The translations under genes and the position numbers were made by a program. Below are positions 34,143 through 42,740 of a stretch of 44,227 nucleotides of DNA, piece by piece (within the stretch, counting starts at the first letter, position 1; each line of letters starts with the position of its first letter). Below the pieces are notes generated by a model. It had not been told where the DNA came from, ran no database searches, and saw only the letters and a program-made list of their open reading frames with translations. Location of the stretch: assembly GCA_047921075.1 (NCBI GenBank), contig JBLRWS010000017.1, forward strand, positions 1-44,227, read 5' to 3'. The stretch is from JBLRWS01 sp047921075. GTDB lineage: Bacteria > Bacteroidota > Rhodothermia > Balneolales > Balneolaceae.

Positions 34143-36612
34143 AAAAACATCAACCGGTTTTTTGGGCCGGCTGGATGCAGCCCGCAAGCTCGAAATAGCC
34201 GGCGTACTCATTATGTCGCTGGCAGGATTGCTGCTGCTTACCATCGCCTCGTACAATCCGGCCGATTACGACATCGTAAAATCGATGAATACAGGCAGTA
34301 TTCTCTCCTTCGACCAGGGACAGGCGCTGCGGGTAAACAACTGGCTTGGTTATGTAGGGGCGCACCTCTCCCACTTTTTTGTATTTACACTGTTTGGGTA
34401 CACAAGTCTGCTGCTGCCGGTGATGATCGCCTCAGTCGGCTGGTTTGTGTTCCGGCATAAAGAGATCCGCGAACTGGCCGGGCCGCTGGCCTATGGCGTC
34501 TGGTTTCTGTTGTTGATCTCCTCTATTCTGGGGTGGTTTCATCTCGAGTACGAATGGTACTCTCTGGTGTTTAGCGGGCACTTTGGGATTGGAGCCGCAG
34601 CCTTTCTTCAGAATATATTCGGCATTGGCTCTATCATTATTTTATTTGTGCTGTTGATTGCCACACTGATGGTGATTGTAAACCGAGACCTCCAATCCAC
34701 GATCGACTCCACCAAGCAGTGGGTTGCCGGCTGGCAGGAGCGAATGCACGAAAGCCGGGAGAAGCGAAATGCCCGAAAAGAGCAGAAAGCCGCCATCAAA
34801 CAACAGCAGAAAGCGGAAGCCGCTCAGAAAAAAGAGGCTCGAAGTAAATCCTCCAAAGCGTCGAATGGCGCAGCGAAAGCGGAAAGCTCACCCTCTATCG
34901 ACGATCTGGTAGAGCGATCACAGCAGGAAGATTTAAAACGTGAGAAGGAGCGTCGCAAAGAGAGTGCCGAGCTGGAGTCGAAACCACCGCGCGCCATACT
35001 CGACAAGGGCGGGGACGGTACGGAAGACGATGAAGACGTAGATATTGCCGTTTTTGTAGGCGAAGGCGATGAAGAGGCCGATGAAAAAGATCTGGAGCGC
35101 CAAAACCGGGAAAAAGCCAAAGAGAATAAGCCGGTTATTAAATATAAATTTCCCGGCATTGAGCTCCTCGACGCCCCGCCCAATGAAGGGAATGAGGTGG
35201 ATCTGGAAGAGATTAAAGAGAACAAGCGAATTATCCTGGACAAGCTGAAGCGCCACCGGATTGAAATTCTATCTATCAATGCAATTGTGGGGCCAACGGT
35301 AACGCTGTATGAACTGGAACCATCGCCTGATGTAAAAATCAGCAAGATTGAGAGTTATGCGAACGACCTGAAGATGGCCACTGCGGCTCATGGCTTGCGG
35401 ATCATTGCGCCTATACCGGGCCGCTCGGCGGTTGGGATTGAAGTACCCAACAGTACACGGGAAACAGTCTATATCAAGTCGGTGATCAACACCAAAAAGT
35501 TTGTGGAAACCGAGATGGACCTGCCGGTGGCTTTCGGTAAAACGATCGAGAACGAAGTGTTTATGATCGATCTCACCAAAATGCCGCATCTTCTCATTGC
35601 CGGGGCCACGGGGTCAGGAAAATCGGTGGGGATCAATACCATCATCACCTGCCTGCTGTACAAGTGCCACCCCGACGAGCTCAAATTTGTGCTGATTGAT
35701 CCGAAAAAGATCGAACTCTCGCTCTATCGCAACATCCAAAACCACTTTCTGGCGGTGTTGCCGGGCGCGGAAGAACCGATTGTTACCGATACCAGCAAAG
35801 CGCTGGAAACGCTCGAGAGCGTCACCGCTGAAATGGACGAACGGTACGAGCTGCTGAAAATGGCCATGGTACGCGATATCAAATCATACAACGAAAAATT
35901 TAAAGCCGGCGAGCTGGATGAAGATCTCGGCCACCGCCAGCTTCCGTACATTGTGGTAATTATTGACGAGCTGGCCGACCTGATGATGACCGCCGGCAAA
36001 AAGATTGAGGAGCCCATTGCGCGCCTCGCCCAACTTGCCCGCGCCATTGGCATTCACCTGTGTGTGGCTACACAGCGCCCATCGGTAAACGTAATTACGG
36101 GTACTATCAAGGCCAATTTCCCGGCCCGAATTGCGTATCAGGTAGCCTCGAAGGTAGACTCCCGAACCATTCTCGATACCGGAGGGGCCGACCAGTTGGT
36201 GGGCCGGGGCGATATGCTTTTTACGAACGGTGCCGGGATGACGCGCCTGCAAAATGCGTACGTTTCAACCGAAGAGGTAGAGCGTATTACCTCTTATATC
36301 GGTTCGCAAATGGGCTATAAGCAACCTTTTCATCTGCCTGTGGTACAAGAGGAAGAGTCCGGCATCCCCGACCCGCTCGATGACATCGACGATCTGTTCA
36401 AAGACGCAGCCAAAGTGGTGGTACTACACCAGCAAGGCTCCGTTTCCCTGTTGCAGCGAAAGTTGAAAATCGGGTACAACCGGGCCGGGCGAATTATTGA
36501 TCAACTGTTTAACGCCGGTGTGGTAGGCCCCTATCAGGGCAGTACAGCGCGGGAAGTAAAAATTGAGGACGAAGATGACCTGGATGAAATTTTTAACGAA
36601 CTCGGCATTTAG
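34132..36612 (+). CDS. ftsK: DNA translocase FtsK (SpoIIIE family)
   Basis: An 826-residue septal DNA pump. The N-terminus has four membrane helices (within residues about 15-190), then a charged linker (about 195-340; first Lys/Glu/Ala coiled, later very acidic). The RecA-like motor has Walker A GATGSGKS near 490 and Walker B YIVVIIDELADLMM near 605-620, with the family strings TQRPSVNVITG and IDSRT-like segments. The C-terminal gamma winged helix (LLQRKLKIGYNRAGRIIDQL) reads orienting sequences in other FtsK. It moves chromosome termini across the closing septum to XerCD/dif. It overlaps comB by 11 nt at the start and the lolA-like gene at the end. Confidence 0.96.
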   Translation: MGSKKTSTGFLGRLDAARKLEIAGVLIMSLAGLLLLTIASYNPADYDIVKSMNTGSILSFDQGQALRVNNWLGYVGAHLSHFFVFTLFGYTSLLLPVMIASVGWFVFRHKEIRELAGPLAYGVWFLLLISSILGWFHLEYEWYSLVFSGHFGIGAAAFLQNIFGIGSIIILFVLLIATLMVIVNRDLQSTIDSTKQWVAGWQERMHESREKRNARKEQKAAIKQQQKAEAAQKKEARSKSSKASNGAAKAESSPSIDDLVERSQQEDLKREKERRKESAELESKPPRAILDKGGDGTEDDEDVDIAVFVGEGDEEADEKDLERQNREKAKENKPVIKYKFPGIELLDAPPNEGNEVDLEEIKENKRIILDKLKRHRIEILSINAIVGPTVTLYELEPSPDVKISKIESYANDLKMATAAHGLRIIAPIPGRSAVGIEVPNSTRETVYIKSVINTKKFVETEMDLPVAFGKTIENEVFMIDLTKMPHLLIAGATGSGKSVGINTIITCLLYKCHPDELKFVLIDPKKIELSLYRNIQNHFLAVLPGAEEPIVTDTSKALETLESVTAEMDERYELLKMAMVRDIKSYNEKFKAGELDEDLGHRQLPYIVVIIDELADLMMTAGKKIEEPIARLAQLARAIGIHLCVATQRPSVNVITGTIKANFPARIAYQVASKVDSRTILDTGGADQLVGRGDMLFTNGAGMTRLQNAYVSTEEVERITSYIGSQMGYKQPFHLPVVQEEESGIPDPLDDIDDLFKDAAKVVVLHQQGSVSLLQRKLKIGYNRAGRIIDQLFNAGVVGPYQGSTAREVKIEDEDDLDEIFNELGI

Positions 36613-37222
36613 CACCACTCTTCTTTTTGTGTTGATGGTGTCGTATTCCGGCATCGCAGTTGCGCAAGAAGATACTCCACGCTTTAACCAGCTGAAAGCG
36701 ATGTTCGAAGACGGGACCGTTTTTGTAGCCGATTTTAATCACGTGTTCGAAGATGCCTTTACAGGCGAACGCCAGGAAACCGATGCCCGCATCACCATTG
36801 GCAAAGACCGCTACCGTATTGAAAACGATCTGCAGGCGGTGGTTGTGGATGGGGAAACCTCAGTGGTGTACGATGCCACCAAGAACCGGGTCATTACCAG
36901 CGACTATGTTGAGGAAGAAGATGATTTTGCCCCATCCCGAATGTTGCAGGGGGTGGATGAGTCGTATACCGTTACCGAACAGCAGGCCGGCAACGAAACT
37001 GTTTTAGAACTTATCACCGACGATCCATTTGCCATTTTTACATCGGTAACCATCCGGCTCTCCGAGAATTTGCACCCCACCGAAATCTATGCAGTTGATC
37101 AGGCCGGAAACGTACTTACCACACGATTCCGAAACGGTTTTTTTGACGACCCGGCGGAAGGCCTTTTTGAGCTTTCCATCCCCGATGATGCCGAGGTAAT
37201 AGACCTGCGGTACGACTCCTGA
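36575..37222 (+). CDS. LolA-like outer-membrane lipoprotein carrier protein
   Basis: A 215-residue periplasmic protein. It has a signal peptide (MKFLTNSAFSTTLLFVLMV ..., cleavage after AVA) and a LolA/LppX-type half-barrel: FVADFNHVFEDAFTGER, TIGKDRYRIENDLQAVVVDGE, TSVVYDATKNRVI, the later LSENLHPTEIYAVDQAGN and the terminal FELSIPDDAEVIDLR. LolA carries lipoproteins from LolCDE to the outer membrane. The start lies inside ftsK: ATG at 36575 has a GAGG 6 nt upstream and is preferred over a TTG at 36563 and an ATG at 36584, giving a 38-nt overlap. Its stop shares TGATG with the next gene. Family assignment is by pattern only. Confidence 0.8.
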   Translation: MTWMKFLTNSAFSTTLLFVLMVSYSGIAVAQEDTPRFNQLKAMFEDGTVFVADFNHVFEDAFTGERQETDARITIGKDRYRIENDLQAVVVDGETSVVYDATKNRVITSDYVEEEDDFAPSRMLQGVDESYTVTEQQAGNETVLELITDDPFAIFTSVTIRLSENLHPTEIYAVDQAGNVLTTRFRNGFFDDPAEGLFELSIPDDAEVIDLRYDS

Positions 37223-38232
37223 TGAATAAACGCCGGCTCAACATTCTCGTATCACTGATTGTGGCCGGTTTGTTTGTATGGCTGGCGGTTCGCTCGATTG
37301 ACTTGGCCGATGTGGGGGCCGAACTGCGGCGCGTCTCGCTGTGGTGGCTACCGCTCTTTATCGTTGTACTGCTGGCCAGCCACCATCTGCGTGCGATGCG
37401 CTGGCGATTGCTGCTTCCCGTTTCACACAGAGATTCCGTGCCCGGCGCAACCTTGTTTGCCGGCGTTATGACCGGCTATTTTGTAAACAATCTGGTGCCC
37501 CGGCTGGGCGAAATTTCAAGGCCCGTTTACGTAGCCAAACGATGCGGTATGGATACTGGAAACCTGATCGGCACCATCGTACTGGAGCGCATCATCGACG
37601 TATTCTCCATGTTTTGTATTGTGTTGATTGTAGCCGTTTACCTAAGCCGGGAGTTTGTACTTCTCGAGGAGCTTCTCGGTATCGACGAGTGGCCGTTTTT
37701 GGTATATGTGTTGATTCCTGTACTGATTCTTCTGTTTTTTCTATCCGCCTGGGCTCTGTTTCGGGCACTTCAGTATCTGGAAAAGAGCGGGCGCATTCAA
37801 CAGCCGCTGCTCAAGAAACTGATCGCGTCGGCCGCATCGTTTGGCGAGGGGATGGTATCCATCCGGCATATTCCCAACTGGCCCAAATTTGTCGGGCTCA
37901 CCATCGGCATCTGGATTGGCTACATTCTGATGACCTACATTCCGTTTTTCATGCTCGATTTACACGACACCTTTGGCCTCGGGCTTGCAGACGCGATGGT
38001 GCTTACCATTGTCTCATCCATTGGGGTTACCATCCCTACCCCTGCAGGCATTGGCTCCTACCACTTGTTGATTCAGCAAAGCATGTGGCTGATTTACGGA
38101 ATACCGCTGGCAACCGCTCTCACCTTTGCAACCGTAGCTCATGCGTCAACGGTACTCATTATCGTTGCCGCAACCCCGATTATTTGGTGGTGGGATAAAA
38201 ATCACACACGTGCGAACCCTGTTGAACGTTAA
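37222..38232 (+). CDS. Flippase-like integral membrane protein (LPG-synthase TM domain family)
   Basis: A 336-residue polytopic protein with about eight hydrophobic segments. It opens with LNILVSLIVAGLFVWLAV and has the family motifs SHHLRAMRWRLLL, GVMTGYFVNNLVPRLGEISRP and SSIGVTIPTPAGIGSYHLL. These mark the membrane part of MprF/LPG synthases and the stand-alone UPF0104 group, thought to move or sense lipids. No synthase domain is attached. It starts on the last base of the lolA-like gene, so coupling is likely. In the setting of FtsK and LolA, a role in envelope assembly is reasonable but not shown. Confidence 0.85.
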   Translation: MNKRRLNILVSLIVAGLFVWLAVRSIDLADVGAELRRVSLWWLPLFIVVLLASHHLRAMRWRLLLPVSHRDSVPGATLFAGVMTGYFVNNLVPRLGEISRPVYVAKRCGMDTGNLIGTIVLERIIDVFSMFCIVLIVAVYLSREFVLLEELLGIDEWPFLVYVLIPVLILLFFLSAWALFRALQYLEKSGRIQQPLLKKLIASAASFGEGMVSIRHIPNWPKFVGLTIGIWIGYILMTYIPFFMLDLHDTFGLGLADAMVLTIVSSIGVTIPTPAGIGSYHLLIQQSMWLIYGIPLATALTFATVAHASTVLIIVAATPIIWWWDKNHTRANPVER

Positions 38233-38346
38233 CTCTCAAAACCGGCAACCAAGGTTGTATAAAAAATACTTGCTGAGCAGGAACAGAATCTGCATCATCC
38301 GATAAAAAAAGTTACCTTTACGCCTACACAGACGTCATCTATCCAC

Positions 38347-40095
38347 ATGAAGAACCCCCTTGTCTATTTCACCGTTATTAGCCTTACATGCGCGGCATTG
38401 CTGCTGCTTGCCGTTACCGTTGTAGCACAGGATGCTCAGCGCGGTGCCGACCAGTCTCTGCTTCCCGATATTGACCCTCAGGATATTGAAATCCGCGGGC
38501 AGTTTCAGGCCCGTTTTCCGGGGCTTCGCCGCCAGCCCATTCTCGGGTTCACACCTCAGCCACGGGTCTTTCAGGTAGACCCGAACCGAATGCCGTTTAT
38601 TGAATCGGAAGATGTAGTAACCGCCAATCTGCCAATTGGCGCACTGGCCGGTCCCGCAGGGCCTGTGTACACCCCCCTTACGTATGCCGACCCGACCCGA
38701 GGGTTTGCGCGACTCGGTATTGGCAGTGATGTAACGCCGGAAGCCGATATATACGCCATGCAACCGCTTGCCCGCGGGCAGTGGGTTTCGGCTGCTATCG
38801 ATTACCGCTCTACCGATGGCCATTTGGATAATCAGCAGAGCTCATTTCGCCTGTTTAATGCCAACCTTCGCTCCCGTCATAGCCTCTCCTCCACCGCTAC
38901 TCTTCGGCTTCATCTGGGTGCAGTGTCCAATTTCAATTACACACCGTCAGCATCGCAAGCCGGCATATTTATTCCGGAAACACAAGTCCGTACGTCTGAA
39001 GATGGGTTTCGTTTTGGTGCCGATATTGAACAGTACTCTAAAACCATAACCGGCTGGAAAGCCTCTGTCAACGGCTTCACCAATTCATTTGATGCAGAAA
39101 CAGAAACATTTAGCGGCTCCCTGCCAACTCAAGATGCCGATGAATGGGGTGTCCGTGTCCGTGCCGGCTACACCTGGCCCGGACAGCGAATAGATGAGTT
39201 GTTCGGTGCGGCAGTGTCGGTTGATGCAGGCAGCATCGACATTTTTAATACCGGCTCGGAAAGCTGGAATGTGGTACGGGGTGCGGCCATCTACGAGCGC
39301 ACCTTTAATTTTCGAACCGACCTGAAAGCAGAAGGCGGGGTTGCGTTGGTTGATGACGCCGTGAATGGCTCAACATTTTATATTTCTCCGTCGCTGGATG
39401 TAACCCATACCCTGTTTCGTGGGCTCGACATCCACGCCCATGCATCCGGCAAGCCTCAGCACCGCTCTCTGTTTGATGTACGGCAGCAGAATCGTTTTAT
39501 AACACTCGAGACACCTCTGCAGCATCAATACACACTGCGCGTGCAGGGCAGTGTGACGTTTGAACCGCTAACCGGTACCACTATTTCCGGCGGCCTTGGT
39601 TACCGAGATGTGAGTAATCACACGTTTTTTGAGCGGGATGTTGCGGACCCCACAGCTCCCGATCCGGTTTTGGGTGCCTATCGCCCGCAGTTTGGCGATG
39701 CCACGTTTTTCTCTATTTTCGGATCGTTTACACAACATCTCAGCCCCGATCGACTCTGGGTTGGTGCGGAAGGATACTGGCAGCGTCCGCGATTGAGCGG
39801 TGGCGGCGAAATTCCTTTTACAGAATCTGTGGGGCTGCGCACCTCGGTTACGGTCCGGCCTGCATCACAGCTGACGGTAGAAGGTTGGGCCGATGCCTCC
39901 GGGAGCCGTTTCAATCCTCATGGAGAGGATTTGTCATCCTATGTGCTGCTGGGAGCCAAATTCGAGCTGGCCATCAACCGGCGATTTGGGTTATACGGCA
40001 AACTCTTAAATTTAACCGATCAGGAATACGAAATCTGGCAAGGCTATACCGAACGGGGTTTTCAGGGTTTTATCGGAATAACAACCATATTTTAG
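38347..40095 (+). CDS. TonB-dependent-receptor-like outer-membrane beta-barrel without plug domain
   Basis: A 582-residue exported barrel. A signal peptide (ISLTCAALLLLAVTVVAQ) precedes a Pro-rich N-terminal stretch of about 80 residues (DIDPQDIEIRGQFQARFP) in which no plug domain or TonB box is recognisable. Then come many amphipathic strands (GFARLGIGS, WVSAAIDYRSTDGH, FRLFNANLRSRH, TLRLHLGAV). The end LYGKLLNLTDQEYEIWQGYT ... GFIGITTIF is exactly like the last strands of TonB-dependent receptors. Without a plug it may be an open or structural pore, or rely on another protein. The HU-like ORF starts one nt past its stop, so it heads the operon that contains the ExbB/ExbD/TonB motor. Confidence 0.75.
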   Translation: MKNPLVYFTVISLTCAALLLLAVTVVAQDAQRGADQSLLPDIDPQDIEIRGQFQARFPGLRRQPILGFTPQPRVFQVDPNRMPFIESEDVVTANLPIGALAGPAGPVYTPLTYADPTRGFARLGIGSDVTPEADIYAMQPLARGQWVSAAIDYRSTDGHLDNQQSSFRLFNANLRSRHSLSSTATLRLHLGAVSNFNYTPSASQAGIFIPETQVRTSEDGFRFGADIEQYSKTITGWKASVNGFTNSFDAETETFSGSLPTQDADEWGVRVRAGYTWPGQRIDELFGAAVSVDAGSIDIFNTGSESWNVVRGAAIYERTFNFRTDLKAEGGVALVDDAVNGSTFYISPSLDVTHTLFRGLDIHAHASGKPQHRSLFDVRQQNRFITLETPLQHQYTLRVQGSVTFEPLTGTTISGGLGYRDVSNHTFFERDVADPTAPDPVLGAYRPQFGDATFFSIFGSFTQHLSPDRLWVGAEGYWQRPRLSGGGEIPFTESVGLRTSVTVRPASQLTVEGWADASGSRFNPHGEDLSSYVLLGAKFELAINRRFGLYGKLLNLTDQEYEIWQGYTERGFQGFIGITTIF

Positions 40096-40096
40096 T

Positions 40097-40309
40097 ATGA
40101 AAGCTGAGTTTTTAAAAGCACTGAAGCAGATAATACGGGATCAGGTCGTACAAGATAACAGTGTGGAATTTGGAGATCTTGGACGGTTTGAATTACACCA
40201 CGAAACGCAACGGCAGGTTAAAAATGAGAAAGGAAAAATTGTGATGATTCCGCCCGAAAATCGTGTCGTGTTTAAAGCCAATGCGCAATCATCTGAACAT
40301 GAAGATTGA
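40097..40309 (+). CDS. Mini HU-like protein, 70 residues, with beta-arm-like half of HU fold
   Basis: The 70-residue product starts MKAEFLKALKQIIRDQVVQ, a single helix, followed by VEFGDLGRFELHHETQRQVK and KNEKGKIVMIPPENRVVFKA. The last part has the layout of the HU/IHF beta-arm (RNPxTGxxIxIPAxxVPxFxxG), including a Pro near the tip, and GDLGRFEL corresponds to HU GFGTFxV. Compared with 90-residue HU it lacks one N-terminal helix and the C-terminal helix. It starts 1 nt after the barrel stop and overlaps the next ORF by 11 nt. DNA binding is inferred from the pattern, not proven; it may need the next protein to make a full fold. Confidence 0.75.
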   Translation: MKAEFLKALKQIIRDQVVQDNSVEFGDLGRFELHHETQRQVKNEKGKIVMIPPENRVVFKANAQSSEHED

Positions 40310-41590
40310 CAAGAAAACATTTATTGAGCTGTTGGTACAGAAAACCGGTCTGAAGCCGGATGAGGTAGAAAAGCAATTTCAAGAGCTGACGGATCGTATT
40401 ATCGCCGCGTCCAAGCGGGGCAAGGCGCTTGAGATCAAAGGCTTTGGGATGTTTTACTTCAACAAACAGAAAGAGCTTACTTTCGAGCCGGCGGAGGAGT
40501 TTAAAACCGAAGTGAATTTTAAATATGCGGGCATGGAGCCGGTTGAGGTACAGCCCGAATCGAAAACAGATCCCAAAGCGGATGATCCGGTAAACGAGTC
40601 TGCCGCCGATTCGGATGACGTTTTTGGTATTGAAGATGAGGAAGCAGAAGCCGGGGCATCGACACAGCCTGAGGCGGAAACGAAATCGTCCGGACGAAAG
40701 AAGAAAAAGTCGACGTCAGATCAGCCGAAGAAGGAGAAAGAGGAATCGACGATTGATGTGTTTGGAAAGGACGAAGAGTCGGACGAAGCATTTTTCGAAA
40801 ACCTGATTCAGGACCCTCAAGAGCAGGTTAAAAAGAGGGGAAAGAAGGAGCTTAAAAAAGCCGGTACGGCACCTAAAGGTTCCGGAAAAACGGAAAAAAC
40901 AGGACCGTCCAAACCACCTTCTAAAACCGTGGCAAAAAAGAAAGATCCGATTACGGTTGTGATGCTCGTCATGCTGGCGTTTCTTGGTCTGGCCGGTATC
41001 TTGTTTGCCATCACCTACTTCACCACCGACGATGTACCCACTCCCGATATCGCTGTGGAATCTGCTCCGCCGGTAGCACCGGTGCCGGCTGAACAGGATG
41101 CCACCGAGCCGGNNNNNNNNNNNNNNNNNNNNNNNNNNNNNNNNNNNNNNNNNNNNNNNNNNNNNNNNNNNNNNNNNNNNNNNNNNNNNNNNNNNNNNNN
41201 NNNNNNNNNNNNGAGTCGGCGGCAGATGATGCCGATGACATTGTATCCGAAGGACAACCACCAATAGAACAGGAAACAGAAGCTATAACACCACCGGAAC
41301 CAGAACCGGCCGGCGAAGTATATGGTCTTATGGGTGATCTAATCCCCGAAGCCAACGACGGATATACCATTGTACTGCACTCTCTTCGTTCTCTTGCCAG
41401 TGCGCGCGAAGCAGCGGCTGACCTGCGTGACAGTAACTACCGAACCATTGTAACGGAACGAGTTGTAAATGACCAGACCGTGTACCGGGTAGGTGTAGGG
41501 CAGTTTCCATCTATTGATGAAGCGCTCAGCATGGCCCGAACATTACCGGTACCCTATAATGACCAACACTTTATTCAACGTATTCAATAA
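40299..41590 (+). CDS. HU-like domain, transmembrane helix and SPOR domain protein; N gap inside
   Basis: The N-terminal domain MKIDKKTFIELLVQKTGL ... ALEIKGFGMFYFNKQK is the helical half and first strands of the HU fold, but the basic arm is replaced by acidic FEPAEEFKTEVNFKYAGM. Then come an acidic/Lys linker (about 90-205), one membrane helix (ITVVMLVMLAFLGLAGILF), an acidic Pro-rich periplasmic stretch broken by 100 N, and a C-terminal SPOR domain (GYTIVLHSLRSLASAREA ... VYRVGVGQFPS) which in other proteins binds denuded septal peptidoglycan. The parts before and after the gap are in different frames with 100 N, so the gap size is wrong; composition shows they are one gene. Start ATG 40299 is preferred over GTG 40263. 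Confidence 0.8.
41113..41212. other. Assembly gap, 100 N, inside the HU-SPOR gene
   Basis: A second filler of exactly 100 N. The frame before it (codons starting at positions divisible by 3) and the open frame after it (codons starting at 41213) agree only if the missing length is 2 modulo 3, so 100 cannot be right unless one flank has an indel. Low-complexity acidic repeats may have caused it. Confidence 0.98.
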
Positions 41591-41608
41591 CCTGCTATCA
41601 CCACATCT

Positions 41609-42328
41609 ATGATCATCCCCCTACTCTCCTTTTTGCAAAACGCCGAGGCTGATACACTTGCACAGATGCTTGACGCCGATCAAAGCATGTCTTTCTTCGA
41701 AATCCTGTCGCAAGGCGGCGTTTTGATGATTCCGCTCTTTCTGTTGTCGATTCTTGCAATTTATGTCATTGCCGAACGCTGGCGTACGCTCAATAACTCT
41801 CTGATGGATGTGGACGATATGCTGCAATCCATTGAGCATCTGCTCAAATCAGGCAGCCAGCAGCGAGCCATTGCCCACTGCGAGCGCTACGACAAACCGT
41901 TGGCACGAATTCTAAAGGCAGGTATCAGCAAGCTTGGCCGGCCTATTCGCGATATTGAGCAATCCATCAAAAATGCCGGTAAAAAAGAGGTGTACCGCCT
42001 CGAAAACCGTATGAACTGGCTGGCTACCATCGCCGGGGTGGCCCCGCTCATCGGGTTTACCGGAACGGTTACCGGGATGATTCGGGCGTTTATGGACATT
42101 CAGGCGCTGCAGGGCCAGGTAAACCCAAGCGTGCTTGCCGGCGGTATTTGGGAAGCACTGATTACCACCGCAACCGGTTTGATTGTGGGGATTATTGCCT
42201 ACGGTTTCTACAACTTCCTGCTGGGCAAAATCAACCGTATGATTTTTGAACTGGAAAACGCCTCCTCCGACTTTATCGATCTTCTGCAGGCGCCATCCCC
42301 CAAAAAGAAAGAAGAGGTTGAAGCATGA
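41609..42328 (+). CDS. MotA/TolQ/ExbB-family proton channel protein
   Basis: A 239-residue inner-membrane protein with three helices in the ExbB/TolQ pattern: VLMIPLFLLSILAIYVIAE, then a cytosolic loop with helices (SLMDVDDMLQSIEHLL ... RILKAGISKLGRP), WLATIAGVAPLIGFTGTVTGMI and WEALITTATGLIVGIIAYGF. The Thr in TGTVTGM and in ITTATGL are the usual proton-path residues. With ExbD and TonB proteins it makes a proton-driven motor. ExbB versus TolQ cannot be settled from sequence, and no TolB or Pal follows within the window. Start at 41609 lies 18 nt after the HU-SPOR stop. It overlaps exbD by 4 nt. Confidence 0.92.
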   Translation: MIIPLLSFLQNAEADTLAQMLDADQSMSFFEILSQGGVLMIPLFLLSILAIYVIAERWRTLNNSLMDVDDMLQSIEHLLKSGSQQRAIAHCERYDKPLARILKAGISKLGRPIRDIEQSIKNAGKKEVYRLENRMNWLATIAGVAPLIGFTGTVTGMIRAFMDIQALQGQVNPSVLAGGIWEALITTATGLIVGIIAYGFYNFLLGKINRMIFELENASSDFIDLLQAPSPKKKEEVEA

Positions 42329-42735
42329 ACTTCCGTGAAGACAGCAAGATGAAAGAACCGCTGACGATGTTTTCGCAATCGTCGTTGACGGATATCATCC
42401 TGCTTCTGTTGATCTTTTTTCTCCTCACCTCATCTTTTGTTACCAATTTTGGTATTCGGGTAAATATTCCGCGTGCCGAAACCGGCACAACCGCCGAGGC
42501 GATGCAAATTTCCGTGGCCATCACAGCTGAGGGCACCTTTTTTGTAGATGGTGAACAAACCGCCGTCGGAAATCTTCCCAACGCAATACGAGAGGCTTAC
42601 AACCGTAAACCTAATAGCACTTTGGTTGTGCGGGCCGACCGCGACGCACGCATTGAAGATGCCGTTCGCGCTATGAATGTTGGGCGCGCGCTGAATATGA
42701 ATATTGTAATGGCAACTGAACGCGAGGGCAGTTAA
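42325..42735 (+). CDS. ExbD/TolR-family biopolymer transporter
   Basis: A 136-residue single-pass protein. After the cytosolic LTMFSQSS comes the helix LTDIILLLLIFFLLTSSFV with Asp23, the proton-carrying Asp of the ExbD/TolR family. The periplasmic part has FGIRVNIPRAETG and the folded VVRADRDARIEDAVRAMN strand-helix. It starts ATGA-coupled to the ExbB/TolQ gene and is followed by the TonB-like gene after 5 nt. The three form one operon in the typical order. Confidence 0.92.
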   Translation: MNFREDSKMKEPLTMFSQSSLTDIILLLLIFFLLTSSFVTNFGIRVNIPRAETGTTAEAMQISVAITAEGTFFVDGEQTAVGNLPNAIREAYNRKPNSTLVVRADRDARIEDAVRAMNVGRALNMNIVMATEREGS

Positions 42736-42740
42736 CACCG

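Noticed and set aside
38246..38257. CAACC-AA-GGTTG palindrome after the flippase-like gene as terminator
   Set aside because: The loop is too small for a stable stem and A residues, not T, follow.
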